Shown here in pieces: positions 40,185 through 50,601 of a DNA stretch of 64,000 nucleotides (position 1 is its first letter; every line of letters begins with the position of its first letter). A program made the translations under genes and the position numbers. The stretch comes from an uncultured Bacteroidales bacterium (GTDB taxonomy: Bacteria; Bacteroidota; Bacteroidia; Bacteroidales; UBA932), in assembly GCA_947302175.1 (NCBI GenBank), contig CAMYVB010000009.1:1-64000 (forward strand). Reading direction: 5' to 3'. The notes beneath the pieces are model-generated. The model was not told where the DNA came from. It did not search any database and worked only from the letters and a program-made list of their open reading frames with translations.

Positions 40185-43160
40185 TTAGAATGAGAGTTCG
40201 ACGCCGCCTACGATCTGACGGGAGTTGGGGTAGAGACCCTGGGTACCGTTGGAGTAGCCGACTTCGGGGTCATATCCTTCGTAGTTGGTGAAGGTGAGAA
40301 GGTTACGTCCGATGGCATAGATCTTTGCGCCGCTGAGGACCTTGGTCTTTTCCATGAGCTTCTTGGGGAAGGTGTAGGAGATGGAGACGTTCTTCATGCG
40401 GAGGAAAGCTGCGTTGGAGTAAGCGCCGGTATCGAAGCGGAACACGGTGTCGGCCTTGGGGATATCGGTCACCTGGCCGGGAGTGGTCCACATGTTAAGC
40501 ATGACCTTTTCGAAGTTGCTGGTCAGCAGGTTGGAATTAGGGTTACGGGTGTAGTAGCGCTCGTTGAGCCAGATATAGCGGTCACCGATCCAGGAGAAGT
40601 CGGCGTTGATGCCGAGACCGCCCCAGGAGAAGTTGGTGCTGAAACCGCCGGACCAGGGAGATACGCTGTCGTGACCCTCCCAGAACTGCATGAGGTCGTC
40701 GGAGTAGGTCTTGGTGTAGTTGCGGTTGAGGTCGTAGTAGACGGGCATACCGTCTGCAGGGTCGACATAAGCCCTTTCAACTACATATACAAGGGATGAA
40801 GAATAGCCAACCTGGTACTTGAGACCCTCGTCGGGGAAGGCGAGCTCGTCGAGACCCTGGTAGAGCTTGGTGATCTTGTTGCGGTTGTAGTTCACGTTGG
40901 CACGGACGCCCCAGTAAACGTTCTTGGTGTGGACGAGGTCGAGACCGAGCTCGAGATCGACACCGCGGTTGTTCATGGCTGCGATGTTACCGTTACCGGA
41001 GGAGTGACCGGTGGTGCCGGAGAACGGGAGTTCCATGAGCAGGTTGCTTGACTGCCTGTCATAGAGCTGGACGTCGAAGCTGAGGCGATCCCAGAGGCGG
41101 CCGTTCAGGGTCCAGTTGAGAGTGGCGACGGTTTCCCATGTGAGGTCGTCGTTGGGAACCTGGCTCAGACCCCATGCGGAGTGGCCGTCGTACTTGCTGC
41201 CTGCGCCCACGAGACCGAGGGAAGCATACCAGTCGCTGAGGCCGGAGTTACCGGTGGTACCGTAGCTGAGGTTGGTGTTCAGGTCGGTGACCCAGTTGAC
41301 ATCCTCCATGAAGGGCTCCTGCTTGATCTTCCACATGGCGCCGACGGAATAGAACGTTGCATAGCGGTGGTTCTTTCCGAAAACGGAGCTTCCGTCAGTA
41401 CGCACGGAGGCGTCGAGGAAGTACTTGGCGTTCATGTTGTAGTTGAAGTTGAAGAAGAAGGAGTTCATGGCCTGCTCGATGGTGGTGCCTGCCCAGGTGG
41501 AGATGGCGGTCGTCGTGCCGAAAGTGGTCAGACGGTCGTCGGTAAGGCCGGTACCGGTGGCGCTGAAGGTCTTCTCCTTCTTGATGATGGACTCGTGACC
41601 GAGGAGGGCGGTGAAGTGATGGGCATCAGCAATGTCGAACTTGTACTCCATCGTGTTGGTGGAGGAGAGCTGATAGTAGCGCTGGAAAGCCTGGCCGTTG
41701 CGTCCGCGGTAGGTGTAAGGAGTGTAGGAAGGCATGTTGATGGATTCGTTGGTGTAGTCGAATGCATCGATAGCCTGTGCGGCGCGGATGGTGAAGCCCT
41801 TGAAAGGCTGGACCTGGACATAGGTCTGACCCATCAGGGAAGCGCTTTCGCGGTCGTTGGTGTTGTACTTGTAGTACTCGTTGAGGTCGATCATGCCGTC
41901 CCAGGGATATATCCACTGGACGTCGCCGTAGCTCCAGGTGCCGTCACCGTTGTCGACGAGGCTGTAAGGAGTGTGGTAAGGAAGGCCGGTAACGGCCTGC
42001 AGGATCGGGGACTGGGTGTACCAACCGGTAACGATGGTGTGGTACTTGGAGTAGTTCAGGGAGAGGTTTGCACCCACCTTGAGCCACTTGCGCACCTGGG
42101 TGTCGACGTTGGTGCGGAAGTTGAAACGGTCCACGCTGGAGTTTGCCTTGGAGGTACCCTTTTCAGAGTAGTAACCGGCGGAAATGTAGTAGGTGGACTT
42201 GTCGGAAGCACCGCGGATCGAGACGTCGGCCTGGGTCAGGGGAGCTGACTTGTCATAGAGGTAGCTCGTCCAGTCAAAGTCGATGTTGTTGCCGAGGATG
42301 AAGGCTTTCTGGGCCTGGTAGGCGGGGTCGAGCTTGAGGCTCGGACGGGCCATTTCCTCGAACTGAATCAGCTCGGCGGAGTTCATCATCTCCAGAGGAT
42401 AGTTGGTCAGCAGGGAGATACCGTGCTGTGCCCTGACGGACACGGTCGGGGACTCGCCCTTGCGGCCCTTCTTGGTGGAGATGTAGATAACGCCGTTAGC
42501 AGCGCGGGAACCGTAGATAGCGGTGGAAGATGCATCTTTCAGGACGGAGATGTTCTCGATATCCTGAGGGTTGATGTCGTTGAAAACGGAGGAGCTCACC
42601 GGCACACCGTCGAGGATGTAGAGGGGAGCGGTGCTCAGGTTGAGGGAGGAGTTACCGCGGAGCTTGACGCTCACGGAGCTCTGAGGCTCACCGGAGGTGT
42701 TGAAGATCTGCAGACCGGCCACTTTACCCTGGAGGGCATCGCCGATGTTGGCGGAAGGCCTGTTCGTGATCTCGTCGGCGGAAACGGTGGTTATGGAACC
42801 CACGATGTTTCCGATCTTCTGGGCGGAACCGTAACCCACGACGATGGTACCTTCGAGGGCTTCGGAATCTTCTTCCAGAACGAAATTGATCGACACTCTG
42901 CCGGCTACGTCGACGGTCTGGGTCTTGTAGCCGATGACGCTGACCTGGAGCTTGCCGTTGGCGGGAACCTTGATGGTGTACTCGCCGTTGGCATCGGTCA
43001 CGACGCCGTTGGTAGTGCCGGGCACCATGACCGCTGCTCCGATGACAGGGTAGCTCTGCTGGTCGGAAACACTACCTTTGACGGTGATGTTCTGACCGAA
43101 AGAGACTGCTGCTGAAAGGAGGACGGCGAGGGCCGCAAGCAAAAGCTTAGTTCTTTTCAT
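40185..43160 (-). CDS. SusC/RagA-family TonB-linked outer membrane protein
   Basis: CarboxypepD_reg-like N-terminus, TonB box-like GTIVVGYGSAQK, plug SVKLRGNSSLNLSTAPLYILDGVP. Confidence 0.96.
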   Translation of the reverse strand: MKRTKLLLAALAVLLSAAVSFGQNITVKGSVSDQQSYPVIGAAVMVPGTTNGVVTDANGEYTIKVPANGKLQVSVIGYKTQTVDVAGRVSINFVLEEDSEALEGTIVVGYGSAQKIGNIVGSITTVSADEITNRPSANIGDALQGKVAGLQIFNTSGEPQSSVSVKLRGNSSLNLSTAPLYILDGVPVSSSVFNDINPQDIENISVLKDASSTAIYGSRAANGVIYISTKKGRKGESPTVSVRAQHGISLLTNYPLEMMNSAELIQFEEMARPSLKLDPAYQAQKAFILGNNIDFDWTSYLYDKSAPLTQADVSIRGASDKSTYYISAGYYSEKGTSKANSSVDRFNFRTNVDTQVRKWLKVGANLSLNYSKYHTIVTGWYTQSPILQAVTGLPYHTPYSLVDNGDGTWSYGDVQWIYPWDGMIDLNEYYKYNTNDRESASLMGQTYVQVQPFKGFTIRAAQAIDAFDYTNESINMPSYTPYTYRGRNGQAFQRYYQLSSTNTMEYKFDIADAHHFTALLGHESIIKKEKTFSATGTGLTDDRLTTFGTTTAISTWAGTTIEQAMNSFFFNFNYNMNAKYFLDASVRTDGSSVFGKNHRYATFYSVGAMWKIKQEPFMEDVNWVTDLNTNLSYGTTGNSGLSDWYASLGLVGAGSKYDGHSAWGLSQVPNDDLTWETVATLNWTLNGRLWDRLSFDVQLYDRQSSNLLMELPFSGTTGHSSGNGNIAAMNNRGVDLELGLDLVHTKNVYWGVRANVNYNRNKITKLYQGLDELAFPDEGLKYQVGYSSSLVYVVERAYVDPADGMPVYYDLNRNYTKTYSDDLMQFWEGHDSVSPWSGGFSTNFSWGGLGINADFSWIGDRYIWLNERYYTRNPNSNLLTSNFEKVMLNMWTTPGQVTDIPKADTVFRFDTGAYSNAAFLRMKNVSISYTFPKKLMEKTKVLSGAKIYAIGRNLLTFTNYEGYDPEVGYSNGTQGLYPNSRQIVGGVELSF

Positions 43161-43610
43161 AAGCTAATTTTTGGGTTAAACATATATAACAATAATCGTT
43201 GATTCGCTGTTTTCCAGTCGGACCATGCTTATAAAGTGTTAGTTAGGTTTGGCTTCAGCACACGTCCGCTGTAAAACTCATCCCCTTTATTAAAAGGAAA
43301 TAATCGCCGCAAAGATTGCAAACAAATTTCACATTTGCAAATATCTGATACAGGGCCAAATATGCCGTTTATTGAGGATATAGGGGCTTTTTTGTTGTTA
43401 TTTTTCTATTAATCGGGGGCCACAAGTTACAAATTGAAAGCTGGCGCGCCCTCGCTCCGACAATTTAACAAGGTAAAAATATTTATTAAAAAATTTAATA
43501 TACCATACCCACCTCTTTTCACCCCTTTATTATTAATTTCGCAACTTACTCGTTTACACACGGTTAGCCCTCCTGATTTTTCGCATATTGCGCCTAAAAA
43601 AGTTACGAAA

Positions 43611-45191
43611 ATGCTTGAAAAAATTTTTTGCGCAAAGTGTATCGGCATCGAAGCGGTACCCGTCACGGTAGAGGTTGATATAAGGAACGGAATAGGCATC
43701 CATCTCGTCGGCCTGGGCGACATGGCGGTCAAAGAGAGCCTGCTAAGGACCGTGAACGCCCTCCAGTCCATGGCGTTCTCCATCCCGGGGAAGAAAATCG
43801 TAATCAACCTGGCTCCCGCCGACCTGAGGAAGAACGGCAGCGGCTACGACCTTCCCATAGCCCTGGGCATCATCGCCTCGTCGGGGCAGCGTAGCCTCCC
43901 CGCCCTGGGCAATTATATCATAATGGGGGAACTTGGCCTGAACGGCGAGGTGCGCGAAATCAACGGCGCCCTCGCCTACGCCGAGATGGCGGCTTCCCTG
44001 GGCCTGAGAGGCTGCATCCTGCCTCTCAAGTCCGCTCTCGAAGCGGTCGAATTCAAGGGCATAAGCGTCTATGGGATAAGCACTATGATGGACGCGATCC
44101 GTATCCTTTCCGACGCGGAAGACTGCTCCGACATGCTCATTTGGAACAGGACCGAATACCTTTCCCTCCGCGACTCGAAGACGCCCGAGGGCGCGTCCCA
44201 ATATATGGACTTCTCCGAAATTATGGGCCAGGAAGGCGCCAAACGCGGCATCGAAATCGCCGCGGCGGGAGGACACAACACGCTCCTGGTCGGCAGCCCC
44301 GGCTCGGGCAAAAGCTCGCTTGCGAAAGCAATGGCCGGCATACTCCCGCCGATGACAATGGAAGAGTCCCTGCAAACATCGAAAATATATTCCGTCGCCG
44401 GCCGCAGTCCGCACGGGGCCGGCCTGATACGCCAGCGCCCCTTCCGCGCTCCCCACTACAGCGCCTCGCTCCCCGCCATCATAGGCGGCGGGTCGGACAA
44501 CATAATGCCCGGAGAAATGTCTCTGGCCCACAACGGCGTCCTCTTTTGCGACGAGTTCTGTGAAGCTCCGAAGAAGATGATTGAAGCACTCCGCGCCCCT
44601 ATGGAGGACCGCAAGGTGGTGATTTCGCGCCTGAAGAGCAAGGTCGAATACCCCTCGTCATTCATGCTCGTTGCCGCCACCAACCCCTGCCCCTGCGGCT
44701 GGTGGGGCGAAGGCGAGCGCTGCACCTGCACTCCAGGACGCCGCGAGGCCTACCTCGAGAAGCTCTCAGGCCCCATCCTTGACCGCATTGACATTCAACT
44801 CTGGCTAAAAAGCGTCGAGCCTGGCAAGATAGTTCGCGGCACCCCGTCGGAATCGAGCGCGACAGTAAGACAAAGGGTGGAGAAAGCGCGCGACATCCAG
44901 AAAGAGCGCTTCCGGGACGAAGCAATCTCCACCAACGCCGAAATGGATGGCCGCATGATAAGGAAATACTGCCCCTTAGACGAGCCATGCAAGGACTTCC
45001 TTGAAAAAGTAATGACGCGCATGGGCATGAGCGCCCGTGCCTGCACCCGCATCATCAAGCTCGCCCGCACCATAGCGGACCTCGAGGCAGCCGTCTCCGG
45101 CTCCCCCTCCCCGGGCCCAATCGACCTCAGACACATTTCCGAGGCCGTCGGTTACCGTTTCCTCGACAAAAAGAACATTTTTTACGTTTGA
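43611..45191 (+). CDS. comM: YifB/ComM-family Mg chelatase-like AAA ATPase
   Basis: VEVDIRNGIGIHLVGLGDMAVKES, LLVGSPGSGKSSLAKAMAGILPP, LVAATNPCPCGW; ATG at 43611. Confidence 0.92.
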   Translation: MLEKIFCAKCIGIEAVPVTVEVDIRNGIGIHLVGLGDMAVKESLLRTVNALQSMAFSIPGKKIVINLAPADLRKNGSGYDLPIALGIIASSGQRSLPALGNYIIMGELGLNGEVREINGALAYAEMAASLGLRGCILPLKSALEAVEFKGISVYGISTMMDAIRILSDAEDCSDMLIWNRTEYLSLRDSKTPEGASQYMDFSEIMGQEGAKRGIEIAAAGGHNTLLVGSPGSGKSSLAKAMAGILPPMTMEESLQTSKIYSVAGRSPHGAGLIRQRPFRAPHYSASLPAIIGGGSDNIMPGEMSLAHNGVLFCDEFCEAPKKMIEALRAPMEDRKVVISRLKSKVEYPSSFMLVAATNPCPCGWWGEGERCTCTPGRREAYLEKLSGPILDRIDIQLWLKSVEPGKIVRGTPSESSATVRQRVEKARDIQKERFRDEAISTNAEMDGRMIRKYCPLDEPCKDFLEKVMTRMGMSARACTRIIKLARTIADLEAAVSGSPSPGPIDLRHISEAVGYRFLDKKNIFYV

Positions 45192-45207
45192 TGCTTATCT
45201 TTGCGCC

Positions 45208-45633
45208 GTGCATCATGAAATCATCATAGCCGGCCTGGAAGGCCTGCCGAAAGCCGCGGCGCAGTTCCTCTCCGAAACGAAGGGGCACACCCTTATCGCA
45301 TTCCAGGCCCCAATGGGCGCCGGGAAGACCACCTTCATCACCGCCCTGTGCAAAGAGCTCGGTGTGGAGGAAGACGCTGTCAGCTCCCCCACCTTCGCAA
45401 TAGTCAACGAATACCGCGGCGCCAAAGGCGACAGCATCTACCACTTCGACTTTTACCGCATTGAACGCAATGAGGAAGCCCTGGACATAGGCCTCTATGA
45501 TTACCTTGACAGCGGTTCCCTGTGCCTTATGGAGTGGCCCGAAAACATAGAGTCCCTCCTGCCGGAAGAGACTCAGTTCGTGCGTATCAGCGTGACTGGC
45601 AAAGACTCCAGGCTCATTTCCTGGGACGACTGA
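45208..45633 (+). CDS. tsaE: tRNA threonylcarbamoyladenosine biosynthesis ATPase TsaE (GTG start)
   Basis: APMGAGKTTFITALCKELG, SSPTFAIVNEY, HFDFYRIE, LMEWPEN. Confidence 0.92.
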   Translation: MHHEIIIAGLEGLPKAAAQFLSETKGHTLIAFQAPMGAGKTTFITALCKELGVEEDAVSSPTFAIVNEYRGAKGDSIYHFDFYRIERNEEALDIGLYDYLDSGSLCLMEWPENIESLLPEETQFVRISVTGKDSRLISWDD

Positions 45634-45635
45634 TC

Positions 45636-46871
45636 CTATTTCATCATCGACACAGACGAATAAAATCCGTTGAAACTCCCCGTTTTGACGGTACCGGTAT
45701 CCCATATGAGAGGCTTCCCTGTGTCGAGATCGCTCATTGCGATTACCGCCCCCTTCCCCGTCCAGAGCACACAGCGGTGGGAGGGAAGAAACCATCTTCC
45801 CCTTGCGCCGTAGGACTTCCCGGCGCATTCAACCGCCTCCACCAGGCCATCCCGGCGCGAAACATAATCCTGCCCGCGAAAAATACTGCAGTCCCACGGA
45901 GTATATCCTTCAAGTCCGCTCTGCGACCAATGGGCCGTGTTAAGCGGCGTGTCGGAAAAATTCCTGAATGTTCCATAGAATTTGTACTGCCCATCTTCGA
46001 AAAACAGCCTGTAGTCCTGCTCCTTACGCGCGCCTACAATGGTCCAGTTGTAATCCTTCACCTTGTCCCCCGTGCAGAGCACCGGTCCACGGCCCGCCGT
46101 ACTCCTTCCGACGACCACCGTCTCTGACCCATCGTCCAGCCTGACATCATAGACCGTCCCCAGCACGTTGGGGATATCTATTTCTATTTCAGACCCCGCA
46201 GACAACCTGTACCACGCCCCACCCTGATGCGGCAGGCCTCCGCCGGTAAAAAACACAAAATATGGTTCCGAGCCGTCCGTCATGAAAGCTCCCGTATCCC
46301 CGAACGCCGGGTCGGATAGATCTCCATGGACGCATCCGCTCTTACGGGAAAACACATCTTCCCAGTCTTTGCGCAACACAAACCCTTCGCCCGAGGCGTT
46401 CTGGGAAAGAGTGTACAGCGCCCCCTCGTAGAGGCATATTCCCTTCAACAACTCTCTCTCAGTGGAAACGAATTCCGTAATGCCATCTTTTTTATAAACC
46501 GTACCGGCCTCTGAAGGCCCCTCGGTGTAGAGATGTCCCCCAACAACGTGGTGCTTATCGGCAGACAAGACTATGCCCGTCCCCGGGCCGGCATCTAGGC
46601 TTAGCAGCTCCTTTCCAGAGCAAAGCAGCTTGATTTTTCCGTTAACCGCGCCGTAGCTCGTGTCCCTGCGCCAGTCGTAACCCTCGGGGAACTCAACTGC
46701 TGAATACACGATCTTACCCTTAAGGGCGGCGATACTGTCCCTGAGGGAGCCGCTTCGGGAAGAAGTCTGCGAGCGGGTGCTCTTGCCGTTGATGTAAAAC
46801 TTTTCGCAAGAAATTGCGGTGCAGATAATTAGTGCCGCCAGAAGGCAGGCTGAAAGCGAAGTCCTTTTCAT
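45636..46871 (-). CDS. Hypothetical lipoprotein
   Basis: MKRTSLSACLLAALIICTAISCEK signal peptide and lipobox; no family recognised. Confidence 0.6.
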   Translation of the reverse strand: MKRTSLSACLLAALIICTAISCEKFYINGKSTRSQTSSRSGSLRDSIAALKGKIVYSAVEFPEGYDWRRDTSYGAVNGKIKLLCSGKELLSLDAGPGTGIVLSADKHHVVGGHLYTEGPSEAGTVYKKDGITEFVSTERELLKGICLYEGALYTLSQNASGEGFVLRKDWEDVFSRKSGCVHGDLSDPAFGDTGAFMTDGSEPYFVFFTGGGLPHQGGAWYRLSAGSEIEIDIPNVLGTVYDVRLDDGSETVVVGRSTAGRGPVLCTGDKVKDYNWTIVGARKEQDYRLFFEDGQYKFYGTFRNFSDTPLNTAHWSQSGLEGYTPWDCSIFRGQDYVSRRDGLVEAVECAGKSYGARGRWFLPSHRCVLWTGKGAVIAMSDLDTGKPLIWDTGTVKTGSFNGFYSSVSMMK

Positions 46872-46960
46872 AGTGCAAACAGTTTTGCACAAGAAAAAGA
46901 AAAGAGCCGTGTTGTGAACGCGGCTCTTGCAGATTTTTATGTTTTTTATAGAAAAAACTT

Positions 46961-48196
46961 CTAAAGTTGGAATCGCAGACCAAGCTCCAGGTTGAACATG
47001 AAGGGCTGCTGGGTGCGTATGGTCTTGGGCTGTCCCTCGCCGAAGTAGTAGCGGGCGCTGGGGTCGAGATACAGGCTGATATGGTCGCTGAGGTTGAAGC
47101 TCACGCCGAGACCGAGAGCGGCCGAGCCCTGAACGCCGGGAACGCTCCGGGACAATGTGGAAAAACTGCCGTTCGCGGGATAGGTGACCTGCTGGAGTAT
47201 ACCCTTCTCGATCGAAGCGCCGGCGAAAGTGTACATCCCGACCTTGCCTCCTGAAAGGACGTCGAAATATACGTTGACGGGGATGCCGATGTAGTGGACG
47301 CTGTGGCGCATCTGCCCCTTCTCGAAAAACACGTCGCCTTCTGCGTAGCTGCCGGTGAAAGTCCTGCTGAGGAGCGAATAATTGACTCCGGCACCCACGG
47401 ACCAGCGGCCTGCTATGGGGAACCTTGCGGAAACGCCTACGGTGAAGGGGATGTCGTATACCGACTCGCTGTCTTCCCTCACGCCGGAAGGAACGGAAGC
47501 TGTGGCGGCTGAGGCAGCACCCATGAACGCCGCGCCGCGGGAAACGCGGGACGAGGCGTCGTTGGTGCCCACGAGTCCGTTGATGCTCAGCGAAGGACGC
47601 GCTTTCGCGCGGCTCTTAAGGGCATCCTCATAGTCCATGAGAGCGAAGGGATCTGCGACCGTCCTCTTGTCATTCACCGCCTTAGAGGGAGTTTCACTTA
47701 CCGTCACGCTACCTGCTTTTTCGGCCGCAACAGTGCTTTCCCCGGCCTGTGCGGGAGTCTCATCCGCGACCTGGGTAACAGCCGCGACCGGCTCCGTAGA
47801 AACCACTTCCTGCGAAGTAGCAGCCTTCTTTGCGGAAACGCGGCTGCGCGAAGCAGCAACGGGGGCTGCGCTCTTAACAACTTCTTCTAATACAGGATCG
47901 GTAACGGGGACTTCAATCGCTTCATCAACGGAAAGGTCGGAAACCTGGGCCACGACATTCCCGCTCTCCGCCATAGGGAGCGTTGCATCCGAAGGGCGCA
48001 AGGTAAGGACCAGCGCGAGGGAGGCGGCGATTGCCGCGCCAACGACGCCCAGACGTCCGAACAAGACTGCCCGGCGTCTGCGCACCATACGGCCGTGGAC
48101 CGCCTCCCATGCCCCCGACGGGACATCGGCGGAGGCCTCTTCCAGAAGCGACCGTATCTCGCGATAGAACTCTATGTCGTTATTACCTTTCATCAT
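46961..48196 (-). CDS. Protein with N-terminal anti-sigma-like region and TM, Ala/Val/Pro linker and C-terminal outer membrane beta-barrel
   Basis: N-terminal cytoplasmic segment, TM (LGVVGAAIAASLALVLTL), long linker, C-terminal opacity-like barrel ending ELGLRFQL. Confidence 0.7.
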   Translation of the reverse strand: MMKGNNDIEFYREIRSLLEEASADVPSGAWEAVHGRMVRRRRAVLFGRLGVVGAAIAASLALVLTLRPSDATLPMAESGNVVAQVSDLSVDEAIEVPVTDPVLEEVVKSAAPVAASRSRVSAKKAATSQEVVSTEPVAAVTQVADETPAQAGESTVAAEKAGSVTVSETPSKAVNDKRTVADPFALMDYEDALKSRAKARPSLSINGLVGTNDASSRVSRGAAFMGAASAATASVPSGVREDSESVYDIPFTVGVSARFPIAGRWSVGAGVNYSLLSRTFTGSYAEGDVFFEKGQMRHSVHYIGIPVNVYFDVLSGGKVGMYTFAGASIEKGILQQVTYPANGSFSTLSRSVPGVQGSAALGLGVSFNLSDHISLYLDPSARYYFGEGQPKTIRTQQPFMFNLELGLRFQL

Positions 48197-48743
48197 TCAT
48201 TTTCTTAATCTTTGCCTGCAACAGCACCCTGGCCCTTTGGAGCTGGGATCGGGAAGTATTCTCCGAAATGCCCAGGATATCGGCTATGTCCTTGTGGGAA
48301 TACCCTTCAACGACATACATATTGAACACCGTCCTGAAGCCCGGAGGGAGCTCGGCGACCATGCGCATTATCTCCTTGTATCCGATAGTCTGCAAGGCCG
48401 TCACTCCCTGGCTTTCCATCCCGCCCGCGACTTCCACCTCCGCGCTGCCTTTCAGCACGTCGGACTTGCGCAGGCTCATGAGCGCCGTGTTGACAAAGAT
48501 CTTTCTTGCCCACCCTTCAAAAGAACCGACACCTGAAAAACTGTCAAGCTTTGAGAATAAGGTCACAAAGCCGTCTTGAAGAACATCCTCTGCCGCCATC
48601 GAGTCCCCCATATAGCGCAAGCATACGGCGGACATTTTGGGCGCCAAACGGTCAAATATCGCTTTCTGGGCGCGTGGGTTGCCGTTTTTCGCCAGGCGGA
48701 GCAGGTCTTGCTCTCCAGGTTCCAGTACATTTCTTTCGGGCAT
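48183..48743 (-). CDS. ECF-type RNA polymerase sigma factor
   Basis: Sigma2/sigma4 pattern (MAAEDVLQDGFVTLFSKLDSF; YSHKDIADILGISENTSRSQLQRAR). Confidence 0.92.
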   Translation of the reverse strand: MPERNVLEPGEQDLLRLAKNGNPRAQKAIFDRLAPKMSAVCLRYMGDSMAAEDVLQDGFVTLFSKLDSFSGVGSFEGWARKIFVNTALMSLRKSDVLKGSAEVEVAGGMESQGVTALQTIGYKEIMRMVAELPPGFRTVFNMYVVEGYSHKDIADILGISENTSRSQLQRARVLLQAKIKKMNDER

Positions 48744-48873
48744 AGTGCCTCGGGTGATCGTTTCTTTAGATGCCTTTCCCGCCTAGAACGTTGCATCAAA
48801 GACGCGAAAATCCTTCGGCGGGACTCTGCGAAAATAACTAAAATCGTTGGATTTTGTACTATTTTTGCAATTG

Positions 48874-50601
48874 ATGAAAAGCATGATGAAAAGATTGACT
48901 GCCGCGGCAGGGGTCCTTGTGCTGCTCATAAGTATCAGCCTGACCTGCGACGCGCAAAAGAAAAGCACCCTCAAAGCCACCGAAGGCGCCCTCGTCGATG
49001 CGGTGACTCTCTTTGACGACGCCCAATACTCCAAAGCGCTTCCCATGCTGGAAGCCATATGCACCGTCTCCCCCTCAAATGACGCGGCCTGGTACTACCG
49101 CGGCCTTTGCGAAGCATATCTCGGGGATAGCGACAACGCCATAGCCCACGTCCGAGAAGCCTCCCGCCTCGACCCGTCCAACTACTGGTACCGCGACCGC
49201 CTGGCCCGCCTCTACGCAGGCACGGGGCAGCTGGAAGCCGCAGCCGACATATATGAGTCGCTCGCCAAAGACTTCCCCAAAAACAATGAAATCTACTATA
49301 CCCTCGTAAGGATATACCTCCAGCTGGGCAACAGCGACAAGCTCATTTCCACGGTAGAAGAGATAGAAACAGTGTCAGGCCGTGACGAAATGACAGTCCT
49401 CACCCGCTACGACGCCCTCATGCGTCTGGGCAGGCAGGACGAAGCCTACTCTGTGCTCGAGCAGTACAACGACGAATTCTCGTCAGCGAGGATACTCTGC
49501 GCTATGGGAGACTACAACATAGCCCGCTTCCGCGACACCCTCGCCCTCGACAACTACACCGAAGCCCTGTCGTACGAGGCCGGCAATCCCCAGGCCCTGC
49601 TCGGCATCTCCGAAGTCTACCGCTATCGCAGCGACTATCCCAACTACTTCGCCTCCGTCAACTCCTTCATCACGGGAGAGCAGGTGCCGCTCGATGCGAA
49701 ATCGCGCTACATGGAGTCCCTTTTCAGGCACACCGACGGCGCATTTTTCAGGAATTTCAAGGCCAACCTCGACCTCCTCGTCGAAAACTACGTGGCCCAG
49801 GCTCCCGCCGACACCCTGGTCGGCGCCACCGCCAGTTCGTATTACTACAACACCGGCAACTCCGCCAAAGCCCTCGAAACCATCAGCTACACGGTCGAGA
49901 CCAACCCCACCCACATCAGCTCCCGCGCCCTTCAAATCCAGCTCCTTTCCCTAATGGAAGACTGGGACGCTCTCGACTCGGCCTGCGAAAAGGCATGGGC
50001 GGACTTCCCCGAAGAGCCCGGCTTCCTCGAGATGAAGACCTACGCCGACTACCACAAGAAGGACTACGACACCCTCATAGCCGACTGCGAGCGTCTCATC
50101 GCCGCAGCGCCCAGGGACACCGCTGTCATCGTACGGGCCCTCTCTACCATAGGCGACACCTATTACATGAAGGGCGACTCGCGCCGCGCTTTCTCCACCT
50201 ACGAAAAGGCCCTCAAGATCGATCCCGGCAACTGCCCCATCCTCAACAACTACGCATACTATCTCTCCCTCGAAGGCCGCAAGCTCAAGAAGGCCTACGC
50301 CATGAGCAAGATAACCATAGAGAAGGAGCCCGACAACGCCACCTACCTCGACACCTTCGGGTGGATACTCTTCCTCCAGGGGAAAGCCCTGGAAGCCAAG
50401 CCCTTCTTCAAGCACGCAATGCTCTACGGTGGCAAGGACTCCATCGCCATCCTCGACCACTACGCCGAAGTCCTCTACGCCCTCAAGGAGTACGACCTCG
50501 CCCGCGTCTACTGGAACATGGCCAAAGCCAAGAATGAGAACGGCGAAATCCCCGACCTCGACGCAAGGGTGGACAAAAAGCTCAAAGCCATAGACAAATG
50601 A
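48874..50601 (+). CDS. Tetratricopeptide-repeat protein
   Basis: Signal peptide and repeated TPR motifs. Start uncertain (48847, 48874 or 48883). Confidence 0.8.
   Translation: MKSMMKRLTAAAGVLVLLISISLTCDAQKKSTLKATEGALVDAVTLFDDAQYSKALPMLEAICTVSPSNDAAWYYRGLCEAYLGDSDNAIAHVREASRLDPSNYWYRDRLARLYAGTGQLEAAADIYESLAKDFPKNNEIYYTLVRIYLQLGNSDKLISTVEEIETVSGRDEMTVLTRYDALMRLGRQDEAYSVLEQYNDEFSSARILCAMGDYNIARFRDTLALDNYTEALSYEAGNPQALLGISEVYRYRSDYPNYFASVNSFITGEQVPLDAKSRYMESLFRHTDGAFFRNFKANLDLLVENYVAQAPADTLVGATASSYYYNTGNSAKALETISYTVETNPTHISSRALQIQLLSLMEDWDALDSACEKAWADFPEEPGFLEMKTYADYHKKDYDTLIADCERLIAAAPRDTAVIVRALSTIGDTYYMKGDSRRAFSTYEKALKIDPGNCPILNNYAYYLSLEGRKLKKAYAMSKITIEKEPDNATYLDTFGWILFLQGKALEAKPFFKHAMLYGGKDSIAILDHYAEVLYALKEYDLARVYWNMAKAKNENGEIPDLDARVDKKLKAIDK

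Noticed and set aside
38837-40291. 484-aa plus-strand ORF
   Set aside because: Antisense shadow of the SusD gene.
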